Part shown: in pieces, positions 26,302-33,940 of the stretch
How positions within the stretch are numbered: position 1 is the first letter of the stretch
Layout of the letters: each line of letters opens with the position of its first letter
Assembly: GCF_034424545.1 (NCBI RefSeq)
Contig: NZ_CP139970.1
Location: forward strand, 2,914,001-2,978,000
Reading direction: 5' to 3'
DNA length: 64,000 nt
Origin: Trinickia caryophylli
GTDB lineage: Bacteria; Pseudomonadota; Gammaproteobacteria; Burkholderiales; Burkholderiaceae
Program-made: the position numbers and the translations under genes
The notes under the pieces: generated by a model
What the model was told of the DNA's origin: nothing
What the model saw: the letters and a program-made list of their open reading frames with translations, nothing else
Databases searched by the model: none

Positions 26302-26957
26302 GGCGGATCCTCTTCTCCCGTGGGCTGTACGAGGCGGCCGAGCACTGACCGCAGGTCGGCATCGATGTCGAAACTCACGCTCACGAAGGGCGTGTCGAGC
26401 ACCGCATGGGCCGCGTCGAGCGAGGCGTCGGCGGCGACTTCGACGTTTGTGTCGGCGCACGCCCGCGCGACGGCCTCTCGAACGTCCGGCGCGACGCGTA
26501 TCGTCAGCTTTCCGTGGGCGAGCCATCGCGGCAATTGAGCGCGGATCTGACGCATCAGCAGGTCCGCGCTGTCCTGTTGATACAGGAACGCCCCGAGCGC
26601 GTCGCAGACGAGCTCGCGAAGGCGTCTCTCGACGCGCGCCGCGATTGCTTCTTCGAGCGCGGCTTCCTCGACGCACCATTGCACGGTCTCGTCGATGAGT
26701 GCGCGCCGGCGCGCGGCGAGCGTCTCGTCCGCGTCGGCGAGCCCCTCTTCGTGTGCGCGTGCGCGGATGCGCCGCGCCTCGTCCTCGGCCTCGCGCAGCG
26801 CCTCGTCGGCCGCACGGACGATCGCGGCGGCTTTTGCGTGGGCCTGCTCGACGATGGACGCCGCATCGAAGTAGCGACGCACGACGTCGGCGGAAATCAC
26901 AGGCTCGGGCGGCAGCGGACCGGCCAGCCGCGTGATGCGGATCGGCAGCTCGTTCAT
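26298..26957 (-). CDS. sctL: T3SS stator protein SctL
   Basis: A 219-residue protein of the HrpE/YscL/FliH family that links the ATPase to the sorting platform. It has the typical long N-terminal coiled coil, residues 45-110, densely charged (EALREAEDEARRIRARAHEEGLADADETL), followed by a C-terminal ATPase-binding domain (KLTIRVAPDVREAVARA). Both ends overlap neighbours by ATGA (sctK before, sctW after). It is the counterpart of SsaK. Confidence 0.93.
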   Translation of the reverse strand: MNELPIRITRLAGPLPPEPVISADVVRRYFDAASIVEQAHAKAAAIVRAADEALREAEDEARRIRARAHEEGLADADETLAARRRALIDETVQWCVEEAALEEAIAARVERRLRELVCDALGAFLYQQDSADLLMRQIRAQLPRWLAHGKLTIRVAPDVREAVARACADTNVEVAADASLDAAHAVLDTPFVSVSFDIDADLRSVLGRLVQPTGEEDPP

Positions 26958-27550
26958 AGGAATCGCGACAGTCGAAGGAGCCAATCGGCGGCATTGTCTT
27001 CCGGTGCGGCCGCGCCGGCATCGTGCGGCGGCAGCAGCGTGCCGAGCAGTTGCGCGGTCAGGTCGGCGTGCCGGCGCGCGGCGCACTGCCACCATTGGGT
27101 GCCCGCGGCGAACGCCGCGTCGACGAGTGCTGCGGGCCCTACGACGGGCGCTTGCGCGTCCCAGCGGCGGCAGATGGCAAGCAGCTGATCGCAGGCCTGA
27201 CGGTCCATGTATGACGCGAGCGCGTCGCGATGCGTCCTCATGACGAGGTGCTCGGGGCATGCGAGCGCCACGATGCCGAGCGCGACGATCAACGCCTCGA
27301 AGCGCGGCTCGAGCGCGAAGAGTGCGCGCGAGCGCTCGTCCGGCTCGCTCTCGAGCGGCGCGCAGGGGAAGCCCCGGCGGGCCACGATGAGCCGGTCGAG
27401 CGGATCGCGGCATGCGCGGCGTCGGGCGTAGTCCGCCTGCCACGCTTCGAGCGAGAGGTGCGGCCACCATGCCTGGTGCATGCTCGCGCCCGGGCGCCAA
27501 GCGAGTTCGTGCATGCGTCGGAGGACCGGATCCACGGCACAGGTGCTCAT
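26954..27550 (-). CDS. sctK: T3SS sorting-platform protein SctK
   Basis: A 198-residue soluble protein between sctJ and sctL, the standard SctK position; in SPI-2 the same slot holds the short gene between ssaJ and ssaK. SctK links SctQ pods to the inner-membrane ring. Sequence shows a Trp- and His-rich first third (WRPGASMHQAWWPHLSLEAWQADYARRRA), typical for the family, and an Ala-rich helical remainder. It overlaps both neighbours by ATGA. Weak sequence conservation of SctK makes position the main evidence. Confidence 0.8.
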   Translation of the reverse strand: MSTCAVDPVLRRMHELAWRPGASMHQAWWPHLSLEAWQADYARRRACRDPLDRLIVARRGFPCAPLESEPDERSRALFALEPRFEALIVALGIVALACPEHLVMRTHRDALASYMDRQACDQLLAICRRWDAQAPVVGPAALVDAAFAAGTQWWQCAARRHADLTAQLLGTLLPPHDAGAAAPEDNAADWLLRLSRFL

Positions 27551-28275
27551 TCCGTTTTGCGGCTCCTGGCTCTCAGAAAGAGGACCGCACCGGCGAGCAG
27601 GGCGCCGAGCGCGAGCAATGGCACCGAAAGCCAAAGGGCCGGATGCGACCGCGCAGCGGCGGTGGTGGGCGAGGCCGCCTGCGGCGCGCTGAGGTATTCA
27701 TAGTCTGTGCGCTGCATCACGACGGTGACGTTTTCGGGCTGCAGGCCCGGTACGCCTTTGACGACCAGCTCGCGAATCTGCGCGAGTCGTGCCTCGAGGT
27801 TGCGAGCGGGGCTGTACTTGATGAAGACCGACGCAGAGGGGATCGGCGGATCGTAGCGTCCCGTGCCGGGCGTTTCGGCGATCGTCACCTGCGCCTCGAT
27901 CACGCCGTCCATGCTCAACAGCATTCGCTGCAGCTGCTGCTCCTTGAGGAACGTGATCTTTGCCTGCTCCTGCGCCGGCGACGTGACGAGCTGCCCCGGC
28001 GGGAACAGATCCTCGATCGTCGCGAGGTGCCGGGACGGCAGTCCGTTTTGCCGGAGCAACTCCACTGCGTCGACGAATTGCGATCGGTCGACGACGATCG
28101 TGGCCGTATCGCCTTTCGTCGTCTGCTTTTCCGCGTCGATGTGCCGGCGCATCAGCAGCGCGAGCATGCGGTTCGCTTCGGCTTCGGGCAGGTTGCCGTA
28201 CAGCTCCATCCTGCAGCCGCCGAGCAGGGCGGCAACGAGCGCGAGGCAGGCGAGCCGGGGCAGTCGCGGCGTCAT
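27547..28275 (-). CDS. sctJ: T3SS inner-membrane ring lipoprotein SctJ
   Basis: A 242-residue YscJ/FliF-type lipoprotein that forms the inner ring of the inner-membrane part of the needle complex. The signal peptide ends in the lipobox LLGGC (Cys 21); ELYGNLPEAEANRMLALLMRRHIDAEK follows directly, a near-universal SctJ segment. Ring-building motif 2 includes GVIEAQVTIAETPG and SASVFIKY near residues 124-152, and a C-terminal membrane helix lies near residues 213-233, as in family members anchored at both ends. Overlaps sctI and sctK by ATGA. Confidence 0.97.
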   Translation of the reverse strand: MTPRLPRLACLALVAALLGGCRMELYGNLPEAEANRMLALLMRRHIDAEKQTTKGDTATIVVDRSQFVDAVELLRQNGLPSRHLATIEDLFPPGQLVTSPAQEQAKITFLKEQQLQRMLLSMDGVIEAQVTIAETPGTGRYDPPIPSASVFIKYSPARNLEARLAQIRELVVKGVPGLQPENVTVVMQRTDYEYLSAPQAASPTTAAARSHPALWLSVPLLALGALLAGAVLFLRARSRKTE

Positions 28276-28613
28276 TGCAGGTTCGAGAGCTTGTTGATGC
28301 CCTGCGAGATCGCGCCTGCCGTCTTGGCGATCACGTCCACCTCGATCACCGAACGCAGCAGGCTCGACTGCGCCTGCAGCATGGCATCCGGCCCTTGCAT
28401 CGCAAGGCCCGTGTCGCGCACCGATGCAAGCGAGGCATCGATTTTCCTGGCGCCTTTTTGCAGAGCATCGGTTGCGATGTCTTCCGGCAGCCGCTCGGCA
28501 TCGCCGAAGAGCGCTTTCGTGAATGCCTCGATGTCGGCGGCGGATGGTGCTGGCTGCACCTGGCCCGCGGTGCGGCGCACGAGGCTGGCGGCAACGGTCG
28601 GATCTATTTCCAT
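28272..28613 (-). CDS. sctI: T3SS inner rod protein SctI
   Basis: A 113-residue protein between the needle genes and sctJ, matching SsaI, YscI and PrgJ in place. The C-terminal half is the rod signature: a helix with LQAQSSLLRSVIEVDVIAKTAGAISQGINKLSNLQ, whose last residues resemble the common ending of rod proteins. The N-terminal half is variable. It is longer than SsaI (about 82). The product anchors the needle to the export gate. It overlaps sctJ by ATGA and follows the SsaH-like gene after 13 bases. Confidence 0.9.
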   Translation of the reverse strand: MEIDPTVAASLVRRTAGQVQPAPSAADIEAFTKALFGDAERLPEDIATDALQKGARKIDASLASVRDTGLAMQGPDAMLQAQSSLLRSVIEVDVIAKTAGAISQGINKLSNLQ

Positions 28614-28626
28614 CTGAGAGAGGCTC

Positions 28627-28926
28627 CTAGCGAATGATGCGCCGAGCGCCGGTGGCGACGGGCGCGCGAGAGGTGGCAGCGGGCGCGGGCTGCAGCAGCG
28701 TGCGCAGCAATTGCGCTTCGCTCGATGAATCGGCTTGCAAGAGTTTGGCCGCCGCGTCGCGTTCGCCTAACCCGATGAGGATGGCCGCGTCGAGCAGTCT
28801 GCGCAGCTCGGGTGCGGCAACGAGGTCCGGCAGCGCATCGCGGATCGCGCGCGCTTCGGCGAGCAGGCCGTGATTGACGGCGGCGAGGCCGGCTTCGACG
28901 ATGAGCTGGCGGGTTTCTGTATTCAT
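28627..28926 (-). CDS. SsaH/YscG-like needle co-chaperone
   Basis: A 99-residue all-helical protein between sctF and sctI, the ssaH/escG place in SPI-2 and LEE. The Ala/Leu pattern (AGLAAVNHGLLAEARAIRDALP and LRRLLDAAILIGLGERDAAAKLL) looks like two to three TPR-style hairpins, the fold of YscG, which holds the needle subunit with YscE. The last 20 residues are Pro/Ala/Arg-rich and may be disordered. Lies 5 bases after sctF. Confidence 0.75.
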   Translation of the reverse strand: MNTETRQLIVEAGLAAVNHGLLAEARAIRDALPDLVAAPELRRLLDAAILIGLGERDAAAKLLQADSSSEAQLLRTLLQPAPAATSRAPVATGARRIIR

Positions 28927-28931
28927 GGAAA

Positions 28932-29147
28932 TCAGATCTTCTGGATGATGCCTTGCATCATGTCTTTGATCGCCTTCAGCACGGCGCTCTGGTAGCCGAT
29001 GAAAATCGAGTACTGCTGAATGGCGAACTGCGCCTGCAGCATTTTTGCGGGATCGGTCAGATCGGCCGAGTTCATTTTCGACTGCACCTCCTGCCCGGCC
29101 TGGGCCGCGATCTGGGAGAGTTCGTTGTTGACGACGTCGACGTCCAT
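28932..29147 (-). CDS. sctF: T3SS needle subunit SctF
   Basis: A 71-residue protein, the same length as SsaG, predicted as a helical hairpin with a central turn at SADLTDPAKMLQAQ (Asp-Pro in the turn is typical) and a C-terminal helix QQYSIFIGYQSAVLKAIKDMMQGIIQKI that packs in the needle core. It is secreted without a cleavable signal and polymerises into the extracellular needle. It starts 15 bases after the AraC gene stop. Confidence 0.95.
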   Translation of the reverse strand: MDVDVVNNELSQIAAQAGQEVQSKMNSADLTDPAKMLQAQFAIQQYSIFIGYQSAVLKAIKDMMQGIIQKI

Positions 29148-29162
29148 GTCCTGCCTTGGGTC

Positions 29163-29945
29163 TTATGCGATTGAGGGGGGATACGGGATCGGGGAACGCT
29201 CGCCGGGCTCGCGCTCACCGGCGCGGTCGTCCGGCGTCCGCCTTCTCGCCTCGCGCAGCCGAAGCTGCGTGGGGTTGCACAGATATCGCTTGCGAAAGCT
29301 GTCGGTGAAATGCGCGTGATTCGAAAAACCGCACTCGAGTGCAATGTCGAGCACGCGGTTCGAAGTGGTCAGCAGCATGTCCCTTGCGTGAGACAAGCGC
29401 TTTTCGAGCAGCCACCGCTTGGCCGAGACGCCGTATTTCTGCTGGAACAGCAAATTGAATTTGCGTAAAGGCATGTCGAACTCACGCGCGAATCGTTCGA
29501 CGGACCATTGATTGAGGCAATTGGCCTCGATGAATTCGACGAATTCGGTGTCGCCGGCCATCGAATATCGCGCGAGCGCCGAGAAATAGCGGCGGTCCCA
29601 TGCGAGGCAATAGGAATAGAGGAACCGCAACAGCTTGTCCGGTGCCGCGTGGGTCAGCAGCACGAGCGTCGCGATGACGCCCTCGGAAGCCGTGACGATA
29701 CGAACGGGCGCCGGCAAAAAGCGTAGCTCGTGCGTGTCGTCGAGCAGGTCGACGATCTCCGGATGGAGACGCTGGAAGTCCGCCGAACGGAAATCGTTGA
29801 CATACGCGTGGTCGCCGCAGCGCTCGGCCTGGACCACGGCATCGCCGCGGGTAACCGCAATGCCATGGGCCGGGATTCGATACTCCGCGTCGCGCACGAG
29901 CACGCGGCAGGGATCTTTGCCATAGAGAAAGCGTACTGGTTGCAT
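29163..29945 (-). CDS. AraC-family activator at the head of the needle operon
   Basis: A 260-residue regulator with a variable N-terminal domain and a C-terminal AraC DNA-binding domain (residues about 150-245) with two helix-turn-helix units (WSVERFAREFDMPLRKFNLLFQQKYG and RVLDIALECGFSNHAHFTDSFRKRYL). ExsA, VirF and MxiE are T3SS activators of this family. ATG 29945 (MQPVRFLYGKDP) is preferred; the frame extends to 30242 but the added part translates the A-rich intergenic repeats and is not protein-like. Only 15 bases separate it from sctF, so it is probably co-transcribed with the needle genes and autoregulated. Confidence 0.88.
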   Translation of the reverse strand: MQPVRFLYGKDPCRVLVRDAEYRIPAHGIAVTRGDAVVQAERCGDHAYVNDFRSADFQRLHPEIVDLLDDTHELRFLPAPVRIVTASEGVIATLVLLTHAAPDKLLRFLYSYCLAWDRRYFSALARYSMAGDTEFVEFIEANCLNQWSVERFAREFDMPLRKFNLLFQQKYGVSAKRWLLEKRLSHARDMLLTTSNRVLDIALECGFSNHAHFTDSFRKRYLCNPTQLRLREARRRTPDDRAGEREPGERSPIPYPPSIA

Positions 29946-30081
29946 GAAACGTGGGCCCCGGGCATCGCCAGATTGTCCAGCCGCAATCGTGAGCGATCGT
30001 GCGCGGCCCCGGTATCGGGCAGGCACCTGAAGCGGCGTCACGTGCGCTTCGCTGGCGATATCCGCAGCGCAATCGTCGATG

Positions 30082-30108
30082 CGCAAAAAACGCAAAAAGC
30101 GCAAATCG
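30082..30108. repeat. Three tandem 9-bp CGCAAAAAN-type repeats between araC-type gene and translocon operon
   Basis: CGCAAAAAA, CGCAAAAAG and CGCAAATCG follow one another at 30082-30108, about 115-135 bases from both divergent start codons. A-rich boxes in tandem are typical targets of AraC-type T3SS activators, but the 9-bp spacing is short of a helical turn. Candidate activator-binding region by position and composition. Confidence 0.55.
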
Positions 30109-30223
30109 CCGCGCGCTTTTTGGAAGCCCCGGCGGCGAGGCATCCCTACGATTCGGTACGTCGACTCGCTGCCATTCATGCGGTGCAGTCGGACCCGATC
30201 GAAATATTTGGCCGAGGGCAAAC

Positions 30224-30583
30224 ATGGAAGAGAGCCGGACATTCAGGGAAGTCGTTACCGATTTCAAGCAGCAGGAGATGTCCTTGAAAAAAGAGGCGCG
30301 CGCTTTCGCACAGTTGCAGCACGAAATCGCGGCGCTGCGCGAGCGGGCGGATTGCGACCCGGAGGCCCGCAAGAAGCTGGCGCGGCTCGATGAGTTCATG
30401 AGCTCGGGCGGCCGGCAACTGGAGGCTCGGATCGGAGAGCAGGCAAAGAAGATCCAGAGGATTTTCATTGGAGTTGCGGATCAGTTCGCCGAAATGATCC
30501 CAAGCGGCGGTGCCGATCGCTCGGACGGGGACGCATCGCCGAAACGTGTGGCTGCCAAAAAGGCGGTTCGCAAATTTGCTTAA
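30224..30583 (+). CDS. SseA-like chaperone of the translocon operon
   Basis: A 119-residue, strongly charged helical protein that opens the translocon operon, as sseA does in SPI-2 (about 108 residues; chaperone for SseB and SseD). The segment MSLKKEARAFAQLQHEIAALRERAD near residues 20-44 and a second helix ending in GVADQFAEM form a likely helical hairpin; the C-terminus is a Lys/Arg-rich tail. ATG 30224 follows GAGG. SctA begins 20 bases after its stop. The function is inferred from synteny and structure style. Confidence 0.75.
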   Translation: MEESRTFREVVTDFKQQEMSLKKEARAFAQLQHEIAALRERADCDPEARKKLARLDEFMSSGGRQLEARIGEQAKKIQRIFIGVADQFAEMIPSGGADRSDGDASPKRVAAKKAVRKFA

Positions 30584-30603
30584 CTTGATAACAGGAGTAA
30601 AAA

Positions 30604-31335
30604 ATGGCAAATGCAGTTTCTATTTCGGGAGCCGCCCGAAGCGTATTTAACGATGCGCGCCTCGACGGGATCGCAGCAAAGGCGATGCAAAAGGCGGTCG
30701 AGAACAAAGAGCAGGTCCAGAAGAACGTTGAAACGATGCCCGACGGCTTCGTCCGTCTGATCCGGTTTGCCGATAACGGGCGCAGCGAGAAGCAGGCGAA
30801 GCAGATGATCGACACGGCGGGCCTGTGGACTTTCTCGAACACCGACGATTCCACTTCGTTTCGCAACAACGATTCGCCGATGGGGCGCGGCATCCTGACG
30901 ATGCAGGAAATGATGGCGCTGCTCAACTACGTGGCGAATGCCGTCATGGACGACATCGACAAGGAGCAAAACGTCGCCCGCCACGCACAGGATGAGTCGA
31001 ACAACGTCGCGGCCAAGATTGCGACGATCACCGACGCCACCGGTACCGCAACGCTCCCGCAGGACGTCATCGACTACCTGAAAGCCAACGGCATCCAGAT
31101 CGACGGGGTCGACGTCAACAGCCTGACGACGGGCACGGAGCTGAAGAAGGACGTGCTGCAGACGATCAAGAACGCGATCGACGACCGCCAGACGCAGGCA
31201 TCGAACTTCGTGCAGACGGCTCAGCTGAAGATCCAGCAGGTCATGCAGTCGTACAACATCGCCACGCAGATGGTGAACAGCCTCTTGTCGATGGCTGCGG
31301 AAATGAACAAGCAGATCGCCTCGTCGATCCGCTAA
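30604..31335 (+). CDS. sctA: EspA/SseB-family filament or tip protein SctA
   Basis: A 243-residue secreted protein. Its C-terminal 150 residues match EspA in order: the helix LLNYVANAVMDDIDK, then LPQDVIDYLKANGIQIDG (compare the LPDEVISYI region of EspA), then LQTIKNAIDDRQTQASN and AQLKIQQVMQSYN, the polymerisation coiled coil. About 50 extra N-terminal residues, including RLIRFADNGRSEKQAKQMIDTAGLW, are absent from EspA (192) and SseB (196). A consensus AGGAG lies 7 bases upstream, suggesting high expression. It should form the needle extension that guides the translocon pore. Confidence 0.9.
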   Translation: MANAVSISGAARSVFNDARLDGIAAKAMQKAVENKEQVQKNVETMPDGFVRLIRFADNGRSEKQAKQMIDTAGLWTFSNTDDSTSFRNNDSPMGRGILTMQEMMALLNYVANAVMDDIDKEQNVARHAQDESNNVAAKIATITDATGTATLPQDVIDYLKANGIQIDGVDVNSLTTGTELKKDVLQTIKNAIDDRQTQASNFVQTAQLKIQQVMQSYNIATQMVNSLLSMAAEMNKQIASSIR

Positions 31336-31402
31336 GCCGCGAGCGCGCGACGGGCGTCCTGCACGACCCTGCCCGTCGCGCCCATTCAAAGAGGGCACGA
31401 AG

Positions 31403-31882
31403 ATGATCACGCCGAACTCCGACGCCGCTGGCGATATCGAGGTCCTCCGGCAATTTTTTTCACGCGGAGGTTCCGTGTGGATGTTGACGGACATCGACAA
31501 AAAGGATCTCGACACGCTGTACGCATACGCCACGCAGCATTTCGATGCCGGGCAGTGGCAGGAAGCGCACAACGTCTACTCGATCCTCGTGCGCGTCGAC
31601 CACTGGTGCTTCGACTACTGGTTCGCACTCGGCCTCACCTGCCAGCGTATGGGCTCGCACGACGAAGCGGTGTTCTGCTTCGCGCGCGCCGGAACCATCC
31701 GTTTGGACGACCCCCGCCCGCCTTACTTCACCGGTATCAGCTGTCTTGCCCTCGATAGAGGCGAGGCCGCGAGCAAGGCATTCAACGCGGCGCTCAGATG
31801 GTGCGGCTGCGATCCGTGCTACGACGAACTCCGGGCGAGCGCGACCGATCAGCTTGCACGTTGCCCGTTACAGGAGAACTGA
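31403..31882 (+). CDS. SscA/SycD-type class II chaperone (TPR)
   Basis: A 159-residue cytoplasmic chaperone with three TPR-like repeats, the fold used to hold the hydrophobic translocators. The repeats lie about residues 37-140, with AYATQHFDAGQWQEAHNVYSIL, DYWFALGLTCQRMGSHDEAVFCFARAG and YFTGISCLALDRGEAASKAFNAAL. It is directly before the SseC-like translocator, as sscA is in SPI-2, and should bind it. The C-terminus has an unusual Cys-rich patch (RWCGCDPCYDEL). Confidence 0.93.
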   Translation: MITPNSDAAGDIEVLRQFFSRGGSVWMLTDIDKKDLDTLYAYATQHFDAGQWQEAHNVYSILVRVDHWCFDYWFALGLTCQRMGSHDEAVFCFARAGTIRLDDPRPPYFTGISCLALDRGEAASKAFNAALRWCGCDPCYDELRASATDQLARCPLQEN

Positions 31883-31886
31883 AACG

Positions 31887-33302
31887 ATGTCGACGATATC
31901 GACTTTGCGGTTCATCGATCTGGCTTTTCCCGAGCCGTCGGTGCAGCCGAACGATCACGAAGGAAAGCGCGCGCGCGAAGCGCGCGGGTTGCTCGCCCTG
32001 CCCGAAGCGGTCAGCGCCGAGCGCAAGCACGGGAATCCCAGGCGCGACTGGGCCAGGCCGGCAGCCTCGGCCGCGGCAGTGTCGGCGCGCGCCGCCGCCG
32101 AGGCGATCGAGCGGGTATTCGGGCAGATCGGCAAGCCGGGCCCTCGCAACGGCGTATCGGTGCTGCGAGGCGTGGAGAAGGAGCCGATGCAATCGCTGAT
32201 GCTCGCGGTGACGCTCATGTCGGTCGAGGCGCTGGGCAGCCTCGCCAATGCGACGGGCAAGGCCCTGAACATCATGGCGCAGGGCCAGCGGGCCGTCGAG
32301 CAGCACGAAGTGCAGGAGATCCGCGACCAGATCGACAAGGCCATCGAGCAGCAGAAGAAGGCCAAGAAGGCCGGCATTTTCAGCGCGATCTGCGACTGGG
32401 TGGTCTCGGCGGTGGAGGTGGTGTCGGGCGCGGCGCGCGTCGTGACGGGCGCGCTGACCGGCGACGCGATGATGGTCGCGGGCGGGGCCATGGACCTCGC
32501 CGCGGGCACGGCGGGGCTGGTCAAGGCTGCGTGCGAGACGATCGCGCTCATCGATACGAAGGATGCCGCCAAGTTCAAGGCCATTGCCGAGACGGCGGGG
32601 AAGATTCAGCTGGCCTGCGAGATCGTGGGGGCCATCGTCGACATTACGAGCGCAGCGCAGAACATGCTCGTCACCAAGGTCATTCCGAAAGCGGCGGAGA
32701 AAGTGCTGGAAGAGGGCGCCGGGCGAGTCGTGGCAACCGCCGTGAAGGACGGCTCGAAGGAAGCGCTCGAGGCGGCGGCGAAGCAGCTTGGCAAGGAGGT
32801 CGTCAAGTCCGTCTCGGAGGAGGCGCTGGACGTGCTCGGCAAGGACGTCGTCGAAAAGATCATTCAGGACGCCGTGAAGACCGCCGCCAAGAACGCGCTC
32901 GAGCGCGGCGGAGATATCGTGGCGGAGAAGCTTGCGAAGGACATCGTCAAGCAGATTCGCCGCAGCCTCATCAAGGCGATCGTGAAAGCGGCAGTCGTCA
33001 CCACCGTCAACGTGACGCGCGGCGCGCTGAGCGGTGCGAACGAAGTTTTCTCGGGCGTCATTCAGATCGAGCGGGCCAGGCTGCAAAAGCAGATCGATCA
33101 ACTGATCCTCGACCAGGAAATGCTCCAGGCGCTCTTCGACGATTTCGATCGGGCGAAGAAGGACACCGAGGAAAAGATGAAGGACTTGATCCATGCGCAG
33201 GGACGCGCGCTCGCGGGCGGGTCGGCCGAAATGCGGGCAACCGCGACCGTCGCGATCCGAGGGGCCGCGTCGATGGCCGGCATTGCCGCAGCCACCGTTT
33301 GA
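31887..33302 (+). CDS. sctE: SseC/EspD/YopB-family translocator SctE
   Basis: A 471-residue translocator (SseC is 484) that inserts into the host membrane to form the pore with SctB. A soluble N-terminus (1-100) precedes a hydrophobic block at residues 163-222 (FSAICDWVVSAVEVVSGAARVV and GLVKAACETIALI) and a second at 236-262. The long C-terminal part (265-400) is an amphipathic helical array rich in Lys, Glu, Ala and Val, followed by a coiled coil (RLQKQIDQLILDQEMLQALFDDFD). ATG 31887 is fixed by the upstream chaperone stop 4 bases before and family length. Longer in-frame starts overlap the chaperone gene. Confidence 0.93.
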   Translation: MSTISTLRFIDLAFPEPSVQPNDHEGKRAREARGLLALPEAVSAERKHGNPRRDWARPAASAAAVSARAAAEAIERVFGQIGKPGPRNGVSVLRGVEKEPMQSLMLAVTLMSVEALGSLANATGKALNIMAQGQRAVEQHEVQEIRDQIDKAIEQQKKAKKAGIFSAICDWVVSAVEVVSGAARVVTGALTGDAMMVAGGAMDLAAGTAGLVKAACETIALIDTKDAAKFKAIAETAGKIQLACEIVGAIVDITSAAQNMLVTKVIPKAAEKVLEEGAGRVVATAVKDGSKEALEAAAKQLGKEVVKSVSEEALDVLGKDVVEKIIQDAVKTAAKNALERGGDIVAEKLAKDIVKQIRRSLIKAIVKAAVVTTVNVTRGALSGANEVFSGVIQIERARLQKQIDQLILDQEMLQALFDDFDRAKKDTEEKMKDLIHAQGRALAGGSAEMRATATVAIRGAASMAGIAAATV

Positions 33303-33338
33303 GCATTCGATTCGAGCAACAGAAACAAGGAGCAGGAA

Positions 33339-33929
33339 ATGGCACAGATTCAACCCACAACCACGGGCCATGCCGCGTATGTCGCCCCCTCCGCGCAGTC
33401 GCGCAACGACGTTTCCGGCGGTGACGACTTTTGCGATGGCGCGCTGCAGTCGATCGACGATCTGATCGTCCTCGTCCAGAAATTCAACCTCGAAATGCGC
33501 GAGCTCGACCGCAAGGCGGCCGGCGCGATGCAGGAAGCCGACTTCAAGACCACCGTCGCGTCGTTCGAAGAACGAAAGGCGGCGATCGAGAAGAAGTTCA
33601 ACGCGTCGGTGGCCCGAGCCGTCGGCTCCATTACGGCCGGCACGTTGGGCATGGTCGGTTCGGTGTCCGGCAACGAGATGGCGATGGGGCTGGCCGAGGG
33701 CGGGGGCAAGCTCGACGAAGGATTGCTCGGCTGGGCTGCCGCGGGCGAGGAGCGCGACGCCGAAGAGATGCAGATGAACGGCGAACTCAAGCAGGAATTC
33801 GCCAAGCAGTTCGGTAAGGCGGCCGACGACGCGAACGACAAGGCGCGTGACGCGTTGCGCCAGCTCGTGCAGGCGGTGGAGGATCTCGTCGCGCTGAAGG
33901 GACGTATCCAGGAGGCGGTGCGGCTTTGA
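33339..33929 (+). CDS. sctB: SseD/EspB-family translocator SctB
   Basis: A 196-residue secreted protein, matching SseD (195). It has a low-complexity N-terminus, a first helical region (SIDDLIVLVQKFNLEMRELDRKA), a moderately hydrophobic centre with Gly-rich VGSITAGTLGMVGSVSGNEM near residues 95-115, which is the likely membrane-inserting helix, and a C-terminal helix (DDANDKARDALRQLVQAVEDLVAL). AGGAG precedes the start. It lies between the SseC- and SseE-like genes exactly as in SPI-2. Confidence 0.88.
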   Translation: MAQIQPTTTGHAAYVAPSAQSRNDVSGGDDFCDGALQSIDDLIVLVQKFNLEMRELDRKAAGAMQEADFKTTVASFEERKAAIEKKFNASVARAVGSITAGTLGMVGSVSGNEMAMGLAEGGGKLDEGLLGWAAAGEERDAEEMQMNGELKQEFAKQFGKAADDANDKARDALRQLVQAVEDLVALKGRIQEAVRL

Positions 33930-33940
33930 CGGAGCAGCCG

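Noticed and set aside
29946..30242. N-terminal extension of the AraC regulator up to position 30242
   Set aside because: It would translate the A-rich tandem repeats and overlap the SseA-like start; the product has no domain character and the regulator from 29945 has normal length.
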